NCBI GenBank assembly: GCA_944989445.1
Contig: CALYLW010000185.1
Coordinates: 1-64,000 of the forward strand
Length of the DNA stretch: 64,000 nt
From: Ampullaceana balthica
Taxonomy: Eukaryota; Mollusca; Gastropoda; Lymnaeidae
Direction: 5' to 3'
The notes under the pieces were generated by a model. The model was not told the DNA's origin. It made no database searches and saw only the letters and a list, made by a program, of their open reading frames with translations. How positions within the stretch are numbered: the stretch's first letter is position 1; the number at the start of each line of letters is the position of its first letter. Both the position numbers and the translations under genes were made by a program. Of this stretch, positions 19,000-31,358 are shown in pieces.

Positions 19000-20982
19000 T
19001 GTTTTGTTGCCATATTTAAAAAAGGGGAGAGGGATGGGCAGAAAAGGGGGAGGCGGAAGGTTTAGGACGGGCTAGGTAGAAAAGTAGGCGGAGCGAAGGA
19101 GGTAACAACAAGCCACGGAATAACATAACAGCTGTCACTGGGAGCGACTACCGCCACTACGCGCGAGACGAATGGGAAATATTGAATAATTGCAGTCCGC
19201 AGAGTTAGAAGTTGTCAGTGACTGCTCGAGTCCTGTGGTAGTGTCAGCCCGACTGGCGGGAAAAGTAAGAGTAAAAGATGCTCACTGTATGATATGCAGT
19301 GCGGCGAAGTTCGGGTGGTAGTGGTACTAGTACTGTACACATTGTGTACTTACTTGTAGTGCATTAGTATCTAGGAGAATAACTCAAATGGGATCAAATA
19401 CTACTGCTGAGATTTAAATTTAAAAAAGGGTGTTATGTTAATATGCCATAGAGTTTCAACAGAGTGGTGGCCCGAGGGCAGGAACAAGTCCTCGTTACCA
19501 AAGTTACTGTCCCAATACTAATACAGCAAAAACTACAGAGGAGCGCCAATTCAATAATATAAAATGGTCACGGGGCTCAAATGATTAACCTAGTGGTCCT
19601 TCGAGTTTAAAATTTGATAATCGCTGAACTCAGGCCGCGGTGAACATTGATTAGAAATGGAGAAGATTGAGTGTTGGTTCAGTGGGGTCAAAGGGCGTTC
19701 ACAAATCACAGCTTAGATATCGTATCTGACCACTTGATGAAAACATCGGACTTCAATGACCACGGATGAGTAATGTTTGACCATTCCGATACTCAGATGG
19801 AAATAACTGTGCAGTTGTTAGTGGAAGATCCCACCTCCCCGACCTTGTCACCCCGACTTTGCTAAATTGTTCAATGACTACTTGTAACCTACATTAATTT
19901 CACAATATTTCACATTATCATCAATGAACAATCTCTTGATCTTTGTGGTTCATGAATTCAAAGAGGGGCACAGGGGTGGGAGGCTAGGGTGGGGTCATAG
20001 GAAGAACCCGTCATATATAATAGATTTAATTAAACCCTCATTGACATCTGGGATGACCAGTGGTCTTCTTATGGTCTCCAGGATGACCAGTGGTCTGCTA
20101 TGGGTGGTTGGATTCAACGACAAGTAACTCTAACCTTTAACGAGACAGAGTGAATGTCCCTGGTTGTTTTCATTATGGACAGGTTCTAATGAAAAAATTT
20201 TGGAACAATTTTATTTTCCCTTTCTAGAGGCAGGCAGACGTCAACTTCAAACACACAGAGGAGGGGTTGGGGGGTTGGGGGGTGGGGGCCGAAGTACCAG
20301 GTGGATACGAAAGTAAAAGAGGAATACATTTTGTGTTTTTACTTGTCTAAAGTGTCTGTGCACCAGGCAGTGCACCAGACAGTTCCCATGCGCATCAGCC
20401 TACCCACCAAACAGCAGAAATGAAAGAGTCCCATAATAAGTGTCCCAACATTCTGAGACCGGGTCCCATTTCCCACGTACGACCGACAACGCGGTGCCAA
20501 TAAACCTTCCAACTGTGCGGGTCTGATGCGGGCACTTCACAAACGCTGGCCCCGAAATGACACTACGACTCGTGGGGTTGTGAGGAGCTATGTTGTCAAA
20601 ACCCGAGCCACCGGTTGAGGGCTAATACTAATACGTGGAAGCCACGACCGTGATGAGAAACCTCACATTGTTGATACCGTAGTTTACAATATATTTTCTT
20701 GTAGTTCCTAGTGCAGTGCTTTATGAAGAAGAACCAAGGTATTGGTAAGAAGGTACTGGTGGGAGGGACTTGAGTCTTGACATTACTTCACAAGGAATAC
20801 AACTTTCGGTTCCCACGAGATGGCAGCGCGAGAACAGACTCACGGTGGACAGATAATAAATACTATACCATAGCCAAAAAAAAGAGGGGGGGCGCTTAAC
20901 CAAAGGAATTAGTAATTTAGGGAGGGGGGGAATTGGGGTGGGGATCAGAACATGAATAATTCAATCGCCTTCAACGTCCTCC
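19000..20982. other. complex non-coding sequence upstream of SoxD
   Basis: No exon is recognised. 19.0-19.3 kb is GC-richer with CpGs. G-rich runs occur at 20260-20290 and 20925-20940. A short GGATGACCAGTGGTCT duplication lies at 20051-20100. Confidence 0.4.
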
Positions 20983-21094
20983 TAAATAAATATGACATCA
21001 CAAAATAAATATGACATCACAAAATAAATATGACATCACAAAATAAATATGACATCACAAAATAAATATGACATCACAAAATAAATATGACATC
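20983..21094. repeat. 19-bp repeat, six copies
   Basis: AATAAATATGACATCACAA units; each carries TGACATCA, a near-CRE. Confidence 0.9.
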
Positions 21095-21270
21095 GATAAT
21101 CCGATTCTACTGATATATACGTCACATTTCTTTTACTGGGAATATTTGTGTTACACGAGGTGCGACATTTCTTGACATGTACCGTCAATGACACACCCAC
21201 ACTCCTCATTGATTGTATACATCTCAAAGTCTCAACGTTTAACATCTTTCCATCGTTTCGGATTTTTTTA

Positions 21271-21341
21271 AAAACCAAAAAAAGAAAGAAAACACCAAAA
21301 AAAGAAAGAAAACACCAAAAAAAGAAAGAAAACACCAAAAA
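21271..21341. repeat. 19-bp A-rich repeat, about four copies
   Basis: CAAAAAAAGAAAGAAAACA units. Confidence 0.85.
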
Positions 21342-21947
21342 AACTATTGTATTCTTACTTTTTTTTACCAGTAGTTGATTCGTCAGAAGATTGGATAATT
21401 GTGGAACATGTCATTGTGGTATTTGAACAACTGTAACTATAGAGCGGTCATTGTGGTTATAAGACTATCTGTAACTATAGAACGGTCATTGCACATCAAC
21501 ATTAGCGCACGTGGTACGTACTGACCACGGTAAAGTCATTTCCTCCCCAGTCCGCAATTCAATATTTGGACACCGCCATGGAACCAGACGCTCGTGGTGC
21601 GAGCCCGCCCTCAGTCGCAGGCCGAAGACGTTTTGTTTGGGAATAGCTACGTCCTGAATAGTTGCGCCCCATCGTCACGATGTTCAAGAAAAACAAAGCG
21701 ACCACTTGAACCAATTCTTTAAGTCCGGGGATTTTAAACTTTTTCTCGTGTCTTGAGCTTTAATTTGTTTTATTTCGGAGGCGTTGAGATGGCGGTGGGG
21801 GTGAGGCTGGGGGTGGGGTGGTAGGTATTTAAACAGCTGTCCTGTAGCGTATGTTCTCTCTAGCTGCGGTCCTGTTATTTCTCAGAGCCTCTCTTAAATT
21901 ATTTATTTTTTTGGACATGCCCCTACTTCTCGAAATGATTTTTTGGG

Positions 21948-22150
21948 ACAGCTATGCCCAGCACTAAATGGCTCTTGGGGGGCACCTATGCTTAGCACTA
22001 AATGCCTCTTTGATGGGCACCTATGCCCAACACTAATGCCTCTTTGAGGGGCACCTATGCCCAACACTAATGCCTCTTAGAGGGGCACCTATGCCCAACA
22101 CTAATGCCTCTTTGAGGGGCACCTATGCCCCAGCACTAAGTGCCTCTTTG
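21948..22150. repeat. 34-37-bp repeat, about six copies
   Basis: Units contain GGGCACCTATGCCCAACACT and GCCTCTTTGAG. GGGCACCTATGCCC is itself an imperfect inverted repeat. Confidence 0.9.
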
Positions 22151-23385
22151 TGGGACGTCTGTCTCTGGCCTGGTCATTAGTATTAACAGCTTCCAGCAGC
22201 AGATAATCACCCCCCCACCCCCCCCCACATCGCCTTTTCTTTTAGTTGTATGGGTTCTCAAATGTTTGTGTACAAAATGATGTTTTTGGATTGTTTGGGG
22301 TAACCCTCAATTAATACTTTAGGAACTAAATATATCAAATATGTTTATAATTTACTTTTATAAATGCAATGTTTATAGATTATGAAATAATGAAACTCAA
22401 CATTTGGGGGTCAGAGTTAAAGAAGATGGGGGAGTTGCGGGGTGAAAGGGGGGTGGGGGCGGGGATAGACTGGACAATGAGAGAAATAAATCTGGAAAAA
22501 AATCTGAAACAGATAATTGTACTTATTGAAAAGTTTTATTGGTATTCCCGGAGAACGTGTGAGAACCTTCAATGCTTAAGGGAATAAAAGGAAAAGGTAC
22601 AATGGCTCTCGCCTAATTAAAGTAATACCCCGGGCCTCGGAAACAAGAGGCGACTGTTCTTTTACGAGTCTGATATCGGTACACAATGAGGAAATCTCGA
22701 GGCCGTAACGAGGTTTAACTGGAAACATGTGGGGGCGAACTACCCGGCGTGGCGTTGTTTTAATTTCCCAGACTGGCCGAGTTGTGAGCCGCTACAAAGA
22801 CAGTGAAATTAACCGATCCCGTTTCTTTTGTTACAGTGGCAGCAAAAAAAAACAACAGAACTAACTTAGGAGTGGAACCCAAGCTGAGCGAACCGCGAGA
22901 CCCCTAGAGCCGAGGCTGAAACGAGGGCTTCAAGTGTTGCTGAGTCCACGAACAACGTGTTGATGTGATAGCCTTTTAGAATACCGTTAGGTGTGCAATA
23001 ATGCCGTTAATTGTACAAACATAATAACTATAAATTGTCTGTAATTCTATTCAGCTTTCGATGAATGCTCTTCGGCAATCAAAAACAGCAACACTCAAAT
23101 TTAAAGACGCGTGCTTGGTTGCTGAGAAGCTATTGCACGATTGACGAGTAGAGTGTTGGCTGACAAAACTTGAAACTATTTCTAACGCTTTGTACAATGA
23201 TTTATATCCGGGCGATTAACTATTGAACATTCTAGATGGTCAAGTCAAGTCAAGTCAATCCTAGGTGATCAAAGACAGCCACTGAGAATATACGTGTTTT
23301 TTTCTTCAAATGTTGTGTGGAAAAGTTTCTTGTTATGACGTATGATGAAATTTGTTACGTTTAGGTATAAGTATTTTTAATTCGC
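22151..23385. other. complex non-coding sequence
   Basis: No exon is recognised. 22.6-22.9 kb has balanced composition and many CpGs, as seen in conserved non-coding elements, but conservation cannot be tested here. Confidence 0.35.
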
Positions 23386-23670
23386 ATGTTGTATGTTGAC
23401 TTTCTTGTTATGTTAAATGTTGACATTCTTGTTATGTTGTATGCTGACATTCTTGTTATGTTATATGTTGACATTCTTGTTATGTTGTATGTTGACATTC
23501 TTGTTATGTTATATGTTGACATTCTTGTTATGTTATATTGGTTGACATTCTTGTTATGTTATATGTTGACATTCTTGTTATGTTATATGTTGACATTCTT
23601 GTTATGTTATATGTTGACATTCTTGTTATGTTGTATGTTGACATTCTTGTTATGTTGTATGCTGACACTG
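23386..23670. repeat. 24-bp minisatellite, about twelve copies
   Basis: GTTGACATTCTTGTTATGTT plus four bases. The unit is a multiple of three, so the open frames (MLTFLLCY repeats) are artefacts. Confidence 0.95.
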
Positions 23671-25770
23671 ATGATTGGTTACAAACCACGGCTTGATTGT
23701 TAACGTTGAATTTGGTCGATCACCTCTGTACCCTAATAGCCACTGGATGTGGATCAGGGCGACGTGGATGAACATGGAAAATGTTGGGTGATGATAATTA
23801 TTGTTGGGCAATATTGGATAACGCTGGGTAATGTTCCCTTCCAACTTCCACCCATTGGCATGCTGGGATGTTACGTCATACGGAGTGACACAAGAAGGGT
23901 GGGGGGGAGGGGGGGTTATATCGTGTATAACTAATCACGCCTAATTGTTTGAAACGTTTGCCAAAATAAAGTAGGGGAGACAATTAACAGTAAACATTCC
24001 AGGAGCTCTTCTTTCCTAGATCACTAAATTGCAAGTGAAAGAAGGATTGCTTCCCTTGGCCTCTTTCAAACCTGTCATTTAGTTTTCACTTTAAGTCCAA
24101 TTGTTTGTTTTCTCTTGCGTTTTTTTTTCTTTGTTTTTTGCCCTCAGACAGACAGTTCGAAATTTTTCATCTGTACAATAGTATGGCACGCCAAATCAAA
24201 ACAGGCCATTTGTTCCCGCCAGTTCATTCTCAAAGTGTGATGCATGTTTATACGGAACAATTACCCTCGCCGCGCCCCCTGGCGCTCGGTTCCAGCGTGG
24301 CGCGGAGCCAGATCAGGGGAAGATAACTCCCTATTGTTTATCATGTTTATTCCTCTCTGTCTTCTGTAGGCAGGGGCAGATAATGGCTATTGTTTATGAA
24401 GGCCATCCCTGAGGCGGGCAGGGGTTGGTGGGGGCCAGGGCTACTGTTTGGCTAAGATGTGATGATGACCGCGCACTCACACAGTTCGCCAACTAATCTG
24501 ACCCCACAGGTCAAGGACGAGAGTGACCCGTGCTTAGACCGAACCCCTGTGCATGCGCAATGCGATGCGTCCATTAGTTAGTTGGAATCACGGTGAAAGC
24601 ATCAATCTGACCCACAGTGCACCAGTAATTCCGTTCGGCCTTACGCCGGTGAATCTGACCACTAACGCACAAAAGTATCTGACCAAAATAGCACCAGGTA
24701 TCTGTGCAACAGTCACAGAGGCATCTGACCAAAGGTCACTAAGTTCTTGGTTTGGTTAAAAGTGACAATACGACACAGGCGCCAATAGAAGCTCACGGAT
24801 GCACGGCCGAAAGTGCAAACATCTTCAAATAAACTCAACATTTTTAGGTTTAAATGTATGACTTGGCTCTAGGTTGTGTGTGCTTGGCTTGGGGTGGGGG
24901 GTGGGGGTGCTGTCTATCACACTCTCTCCCACCATTTTAAAAAAACCCCACTTTTCTTCACATTTTAGACTTCTGGCGAATGTGATGAATAGGTGTGTGT
25001 ATATATGCTGATTACAACGTACACTATCTACACACGCTTGATACGCAGACACACACGAAAGCGCACATTAGTTGTGAGGCTGGGTCAAATTAAGCAGAAT
25101 TAAATTAACATTAATTTTCACATGAACTCCCAAGATATAATTTTAAAAATTAATTTATACATTGAAAATCGGACAAAAATGAGTCAATTTTGCAAAGCTG
25201 CTATCTCTGCTATCTCATTTTTACCCTAAAGACAGTGTTTAAATTCAAAGAAGAAAGGGAGACAAATGAAAAGAAAACTTTGAAATTAAAGTTTCCTGAA
25301 TTAAAGACGCCAGCTTTCTTTTATAGTCGTCCGATTAATTCCCTTGATAATCACGCGATTACGGCTATTTAGCATAATGCGCCATTCATTAAGGCGGTGC
25401 ATACTTGCGCGGCCCCATTGTTCATTCATATTGACGCGTTGCGGAACATATCTACGCACCAGGCGCGCAATGAGATGGTCTGTTTGATATAGGGTGAGGC
25501 ATGCACAGCTTGCTGCGGGAGTGCGTACGTAACCCGCGGTGCGAGCTCTTGGACAGGCCTGGGTTCAAGACACGGCATTGTTTGGATGGGGGGCTGTCTC
25601 GGGCCGTTGGCCGGCGGTGCAGCAGTTTTATCGCTGCAGACATCCGAATGCGAGCCGTCTGCTCACAAGAGGCGTTCTTAACAGTTATTAAATGTGTGTT
25701 TGTGTGCACTGGTAGGGTACACAAATATGAAAGCCCCAAGGAGTGGTTACAAGAGAGATTTGGTGGAGAT
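23671..25770. other. complex non-coding sequence around the SOX-site cluster
   Basis: No gene is recognised. 24.1-24.5 and 25.3-25.5 kb have the mixed composition of conserved regulatory DNA. The second has CCCATTGTTCATTCATATTG, a SOX core next to an octamer-like half. A pyrimidine tract ending CCCTCAG at about 24149 resembles a 3' splice site, but no good downstream exon could be defined. Confidence 0.35.
24254..24397. promoter_or_regulatory. candidate enhancer: three SOX sites, CTCF-like core, GATA sites
   Basis: Within 145 bases there are AACAAT (24256-24261) and two exact copies of CTATTGTTTAT (24331-24341 and 24387-24397), 56 bases apart. There are also two GATAA motifs next to the SOX sites and GCGCCCCCTGG (24272-24282), which matches the core of the CTCF consensus. 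SoxD binds AACAAT/ATTGTT, often at paired sites, so autoregulation is a reasonable idea. The factor assignments are inference from motifs only. Confidence 0.4.
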
Positions 25771-26051
25771 AGGTTAGATGTTTGGAAGAGTCACAACTAT
25801 TGGTGGTTGGTATAGGTTAAGTGATTGGAAGAGTCACAACTATTGGTGGTTGGTATAGGTTAAGTGATTGGAAGAGTCACAACTATTGGTGGTTGGTATA
25901 GGTTAAGTGATTGGAAGAGTCACAACTATTGGTGGTTGGTATAGGTTAAGTGATTGGAAGAGTCACAACTATTGGTGGTTGGTATAGGTTAAGTGATTGG
26001 AAGAGTCACAACTATTGGGGGTTGGTATAGGTTAGTAGAGAGTCACAACTG
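25771..26051. repeat. 43-bp minisatellite, about six copies
   Basis: Units contain GATTGGAAGAGTCACAACTA and TTGGTGGTTGGTATAGGTTA. Nearly identical in the middle, degenerate at the ends. Confidence 0.95.
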
Positions 26052-26196
26052 GTAACAATGCTCTGGTTAGATTTTAATGGTTTCCCGACCAAGATGCGGG
26101 AAATAAAACTGGGTAAAATGACAATATGACATAAGAACAAGTGACATGAAATATAATCTGACATTTCACAGTGGTCTGCTGCACGCTCAAGCCACC

Positions 26197-26545
26197 CATC
26201 AAACTATGATCAAATTATGATCAAATTATGATCAAATTATGATCAAATTATGATCAAATTATGATCAAATTATGATCAAATTATGATCAAATTATGATCA
26301 AATTATGATCAAATTATGATCAAATTATGATCAAATTATGATCAAATTATGATCAAATTATGATCAAATTATGATCAAATTATGATCAAATTATGATCAA
26401 ATTATGATCAAATTATGATCAAATTATGATCAAATTATGATCAAATTATGATCAAATTATGATCAAATTATGATCAAATTATGATCAAATTATGATCAAA
26501 TTATGAACAAATTATGATCAAATTATGATCAAATTATGATCAAAT
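26197..26545. repeat. 11-bp array ATGATCAAATT, about 31 copies
   Basis: A nearly perfect 11-bp tandem array; one unit has GAACA in place of GATCA. Each unit has an AAATT tract and a TGATCA palindrome, repeated at close to one DNA helical turn. Confidence 0.97.
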
Positions 26546-26690
26546 CTTTATATTTTAATGTTATTGTCATGCCATCTAATGATTTCCTCTGTAGAGCTAC
26601 AACTGTTACTGTTATAACGCGCGTGCACTGTATATTTAAAGACAACACAAAGGTGCGCTACTCATTCTGACATAAATCCTGTAACTGAAT

Positions 26691-26887
26691 ATTTAAGTTT
26701 TGTGACGAGACAGTAATGAGATGACCAGAAAAAGACCTATTTAAGTTTTGTCACGAGACAGTAATGAGATTACCAGAAAAAAACCTATTTAAGTTCTGTC
26801 ACGAGACAGTAATGAGATTACCAGAAAAAAAGACATATTTATGTTCTGTAACGAGACACTAATGAGATGACCAGAAAAAAGACCTGT
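26691..26887. repeat. 48-50-bp repeat, four copies
   Basis: Units contain CACGAGACAGTAATGAGAT and CCAGAAAAA. Confidence 0.9.
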
Positions 26888-27418
26888 TTTCAGATTTGTT
26901 GTTTTTGTCTTTGTTGCAACCTGGGGTGCGAAAGATCAATGTTGGTGGGGGGGGGGAGTTGAGTTGACTCGCTTGATTCCCGGGTATTATCAACCTAATC
27001 CCTCGCCAAGCCCTCATTGTTGTAACAGCAAATCCCTTCCGATGGTGCGTGACGGATCTTCATGACAACTCGCAGGTCACGTGCGATAGATTTCTTCCTG
27101 GCATGTTTTAAGAGCACGTGCATACAAATGTGTATTAATTTATATTTGCCATTTATTTTTTTATATTTTTGGGTGTGTTTGTTAGCACAACAAGATTTGC
27201 TTAAAGCAATGCGCTAATACCTCCCCTTTTAGGCTGGATAAAACATGCTCGCGGCTGACGCACAGTGCCATCCATTGCACGAAGGCAAGATGAGGGCTTT
27301 TATTGGACACGCGCTGATAAATAATATGTAAAAAAAATTAGTTATGAGATTGTGCAATGGTTCTAAAAATGCATGTATCTATCTATATAGAGATAAATAA
27401 ATTTATATATATATATAT

Positions 27419-28316
27419 ACTAGGGGCAAGTACCCGGCTCCCGCCCGGGTTTAACAACAACAGCAACAAAACAAAAACAACAAAAACAACAACAAAACAA
27501 CAAAAACAAAACAACAACAAAAACAACAAAAACAACAAAACAACAAAAACAAAACAACAACAAAAACAACAAAACAACAACAAAACAACTAAAACAAAAC
27601 AACAACAAAAACAACAACAAAACAAAAACAAAACAACAACAAAAGAACAACTACAACAACAACAACAAAACAACAACTACAACAACAACAGCAACAACAA
27701 CAAAGCAACAACAACAAAACAACAAATACAACAGCAACAACAACAAAGCAACAACAACATGAAGGACATTGTCGTCGCAGGGCAAGGGATGTGGACAACA
27801 ACAACAACAGCAAAAACAACACAAAAGCAACAACAGCAACAACAACAGCAACAACAACAAAAACAACAACAGCAACAACAACAAAAACAACAACAAAAAC
27901 ATCAACAACAAAACAACAACTACAACAACAACAGCAACAACAACAAAGCAACAACAACAAAACAACAACTGCAACAACAAAAGCAACAACAACAAAAGCA
28001 ACAACAACAAAAAAATTATTTTATGGCGATAATCGCCTTCTTGTTAATCTCGACACCAAAATGTTTATTAATTTGCGTCATTATTTTACGTCTTAATTTT
28101 CAATAATTTTTATTTTATATAGCTCATATAGGGAAAAACTACATTTTGGGGCCCCCGGGCCCCCAGTATCTTATATATATGGAACGAAACCCGTTTAATA
28201 ACCCTTTCCGGTATAATTTTGTGTACGTGTACCAAATTTCACGTTATTTGGTTGTCTGGATCTTGAGTTATTAGGGAACAGACAGACAACCAGACAGACA
28301 ACAAATGCGTCTTATA
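27419..28316. mobile_element. ACTAG...ACAGACAGAC...(AT)n repeat element with CAA expansion inside
   Basis: It starts ACTAGGGGCAAGTACCCGGC after an AT run. It ends with AATTTCACGTTATTTGGTTG, GGGAACAGACAGACAACCAGACAG and another AT run. This start and end pattern is a common short interspersed family in invertebrate genomes, and a second copy lies at 31359-31635. The middle holds a large CAA array. It encodes nothing recognisable. Confidence 0.55.
27450..28016. repeat. CAA/ACAAAA low-complexity array
   Basis: About 570 bases of CAA with A-run variants. Long Q/N/T open frames on plus and L/V/C frames on minus are artefacts. A short unique stretch interrupts it at about 27760-27795 (GAAGGACATTGTCGTCGCAG). 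Confidence 0.95.
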
Positions 28317-28354
28317 TATAATATATATATATATAGAGATATATATATATATAT

Positions 28355-28982
28355 TAGGGCTGTTATCGATTAATTTAAATTTAATCGTTAAATTTAGAAA
28401 AATTATCGATTAATTAATCGATAATTTCGATTAAAGCCAAAAATAGAAATTTATGACGTCATTAAACTGAACATTTCTCACGGAAAATGAAAATTAAGAA
28501 TATTTTGTAATAAATTTTATGACAATGTGTTGATACTTGATCGGATGTTTGTGCTGAAGGTTGTACGTCAGCGATGTATTTGATCCTTTAAAAGAGAATT
28601 GTTTATAGCAGTGAACACAGTAAACTTTTTCACCATCTTCGACTTTGCCATCCGCAGTTAGCTTAAAAACAAAATTTTTGCTCAACTTTCTAGTTATATG
28701 TTTAAATTTAACTGCGCTGATGCTGTCAGCCATTTTTTAGTTGACGTCTACATAAAGTATTAAAATAAATTATAATATTACGCGGGAGAAGTTTGTATGT
28801 AAAAAAATATATAAATTATTATTAACTATTAATAATAATTAATTATTTATTAATAAAACATTTTAAAAATATTATAAATATTTTCTTTAATTTTAATCGA
28901 ATTTTTATCCATTAAAATAATTTTAATCGATAAAAATTTTAACGATTAATGGAGAAATTAATAGTTAATTTCCGCAGCCCTA
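28355..28982 (-). mobile_element. internally deleted hAT transposon carrying a BED finger
   Basis: The ends TAGGGCTG and CAGCCCTA form terminal inverted repeats. The subterminal regions on both sides are rich in ATCGATTAAT-like motifs. It sits in an AT microsatellite, so the 8-bp target duplication is ambiguous (6 of 8 match). At 628 bp it is far too short for a full hAT element, and only the first part of the transposase remains. Confidence 0.75.
28494..28733 (-). pseudogene. hAT transposase N-terminus with BED-type zinc finger
   Basis: It starts at a true ATG (28731-28733, MADSISAVKFKHI) and encodes 79 residues. A BED finger is visible: YCVHCYKQFSFKGSN, then the paired histidines in LQHKHP (C-x2-C...H-x-H). 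In an intact hAT transposase this finger binds the transposon ends and is followed by several hundred catalytic residues. Here the frame stops soon after. It is a truncated derivative and cannot act alone, although a BED-only peptide could in theory still bind DNA. Confidence 0.75.
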
Positions 28983-28985
28983 AAT

Positions 28986-29016
<31 letters not shown>

Positions 29017-31207
29017 TATAATATGTGTATGTATGCATACATACATACATACACATATTATTCTTTGATCTTTGAACAGTATAAATGTAAAAATGCCGAA
29101 TAAATTAGAAACTGAATGGTATTCACACGTTTTTTAAAATTATTCGTACAATAATGTACAGCGAAGCCATGCACAATCGGCGGAAAACTTTGAAAGCACT
29201 ATTGATTTCAAAATTAGGATTAAAACAAAAAACAGACACACACACACAAACTTTTAAAAAGCTATTATTTGTGTAACAATTCGTAAGCAAATAATTTTTT
29301 TTTAAATTTCTGTAAGCCATGAGTACTAAATAAACCCCTCCCCACGTGACTGTGAGACAATTCCCTCCAGTGGTGCTCAAAGAGATTATATTGACGACAC
29401 GAGCGTGCCGGGCACCATCTCGGTACACCAACGATTTCCTCAAATCCGAACTTCAACAAAATATCCCCTCTACGGCAGACTACTTTACCGATATACAGAA
29501 CGACAACTCCCTCCCTTTGTTTCGGAACAGTCTAGAGTGCGTTTTGCCGTAGTTTTTCTTTTTGTTTCTTTTTTTTTCCTCTTACTTTTTCTGTCGCCAT
29601 CCGCCTCGAGGAGCTGCCGAGCGGAACAACGTAATAAGAGCAATAATTCAAGTCTCAAACAACGGGATGGGAAGCTAAACATGAGAATGGAAAGTGCGCG
29701 TAACATAATTGAACGCCCGGGCTTCAAAAAAACGTGAAATATGGAATGGAAAAGAAACAAAAAATAATGTTAAAAATACAATAATAATAATTGTAAAATG
29801 CGAAAATTTAAAGAGAGACGAACTTTTCTTTAAATGCGCAATGCCAAGTGGCGGATGTTGAAAATAATTGCAAACATGTCGTCTGCTGTTTTAACGGAAG
29901 TGTGAACTTGCAGACGTCGCGCCGATGACGTCAACGGGTGGAGGAGAGTTTAACAGGGAAGGGAGATCATCTTGAAAGAACAATCCTATTTCAGATTTTT
30001 TTTTAAATTCATTAAAAAATTATTTAAAAAAAAATTAATTAAAATTTTAAAAAAAAGAAAGAAACGCTGACCGTTATAGAAAATTACAAATAGTTAATTC
30101 CCCCCCCCCTCTTTGTAGCAGTTCAGTCATGACTTATCCTAATATCTCAGCCTCGTCAGTACCGTAGACCCGCCTCCTAAAAGTCCCAATAATTCAACTG
30201 TTGGTCTCTGAGTTGCCCTCATTCAGTCACGTGCCCCGACAAGCCCACGATAACGTTGGTAATCAAGAACAATAACCCTGGCGTCAATGTATATCTGCTC
30301 CCGGGAAGAATCATACCCCAGCTCCCCGGTCGTAAGGGCCACTGTCGAGCAGTGGGGCGGGGAGTGGAGGGGGAGGAGAGACACCCGCGGGAAGAATGAT
30401 TGACTGTGCCAAACTGGCAACCCACGACTCGATACCTACAATCTTAATGGCCAGGAGCCTGGGAGACAAAACGACCGTTAGACCGACCCTAAGACAATGA
30501 TAGAGACAGCGGGGTGGTGGGGGTAGATTAGGGCGACACCAGAGCCACAACGTTGTCCGACACGCGGTGTAGGGTGAACGGTGGCGCTACCGGGGAAACA
30601 AGGGGAGCTAAGAATTGTGTCCCACTCACTTCCCGCCATCCCAGCAGAAGTAGACCAACAACCAATAATTTTTTATTCGTTCTAACACAGCACTTCATAA
30701 TCTCAACTGAAAACTTATATTTTTAAAAGATTATTTGTATGTTTAATTTTTGTCCTAGACCATGATCTGTCTTACCCTTTTGCAATTTTCTATGCTATAA
30801 ATATTTATTTTTTGTTATTGCCTCGTTACTATAATATAGTTATCTATTCTCATTGCTGCTTCGGGTGTTGCGTATAGATTTTGTTCATGTTTTAATATTT
30901 CGGTGGCTTTCAATCGATCACCTCATCGATCTCCATCAATTGATTCCACTACAAATCACTTGATTGAATAACCCACCAGTCTATCAAAATATGGTGGTAA
31001 TTTGATTGAATTATACTGAGGGCAGTTATTTCACATAGTTAATAAACAACAAACATAAATCTTAAGGGGTCATTTATATTGTATTATCTGTTACAGACGC
31101 TCCTTCTTTACAGAAGATTATTGCGTCATACGCTAATTCGTTATCCAGGCATCGGGCAATTGTGGTAAGTTCAAGAGGGCTACACCCCCGAGCAGGACAT
31201 AGCTGTA
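28983..31207. other. AT-rich then complex non-coding sequence
   Basis: It begins with an AT run and a hairpin of GTATGTATG/CATACATAC arms (about 29018-29061). 29.3-29.7 and 30.1-30.6 kb are complex; an unassigned plus-strand open frame lies at 29346-29552 and matches nothing I recognise. A TGACGTCA lies near 29926. No exon is recognised. Confidence 0.35.
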
Positions 31208-31283
31208 TTTAACAACATTTACTCTTATATATGTGTATTTAACAACATTTACTCTTATATATGTGTATTTAACAACATTTAAA
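31208..31283. repeat. 30-bp repeat, about three copies
   Basis: Units of ACATTTACTCTTATATATGT plus GTATTTAACA. Confidence 0.85.
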
Positions 31284-31358
31284 TTGTTTATTAAAGAAAT
31301 AAAATTAATATTTTTCGGCTCTTCAAAGTATTTCACAAGTATTTGGAAATATATATAT

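Noticed and set aside
24105..24326. Plus-strand frame after a splice-acceptor-like pyrimidine tract (DRQFEIFHLYNSMARQIK)
   Set aside because: The acceptor is good, but no plausible donor follows and the stretch holds clustered regulatory motifs. Non-coding is favoured.
25526..25580. tRNA- or SINE-like stretch with GGGTTCAAGACAC
   Set aside because: The B-box match is imperfect, no A-box at the right distance and no cloverleaf could be drawn.
27357..28106. 249-residue Q/N/T-rich frame that might be taken for a polyglutamine protein or the SoxD Q-box
   Set aside because: It is a CAA microsatellite inside a dispersed repeat, on the strand opposite SoxD, with no conserved flanking residues.
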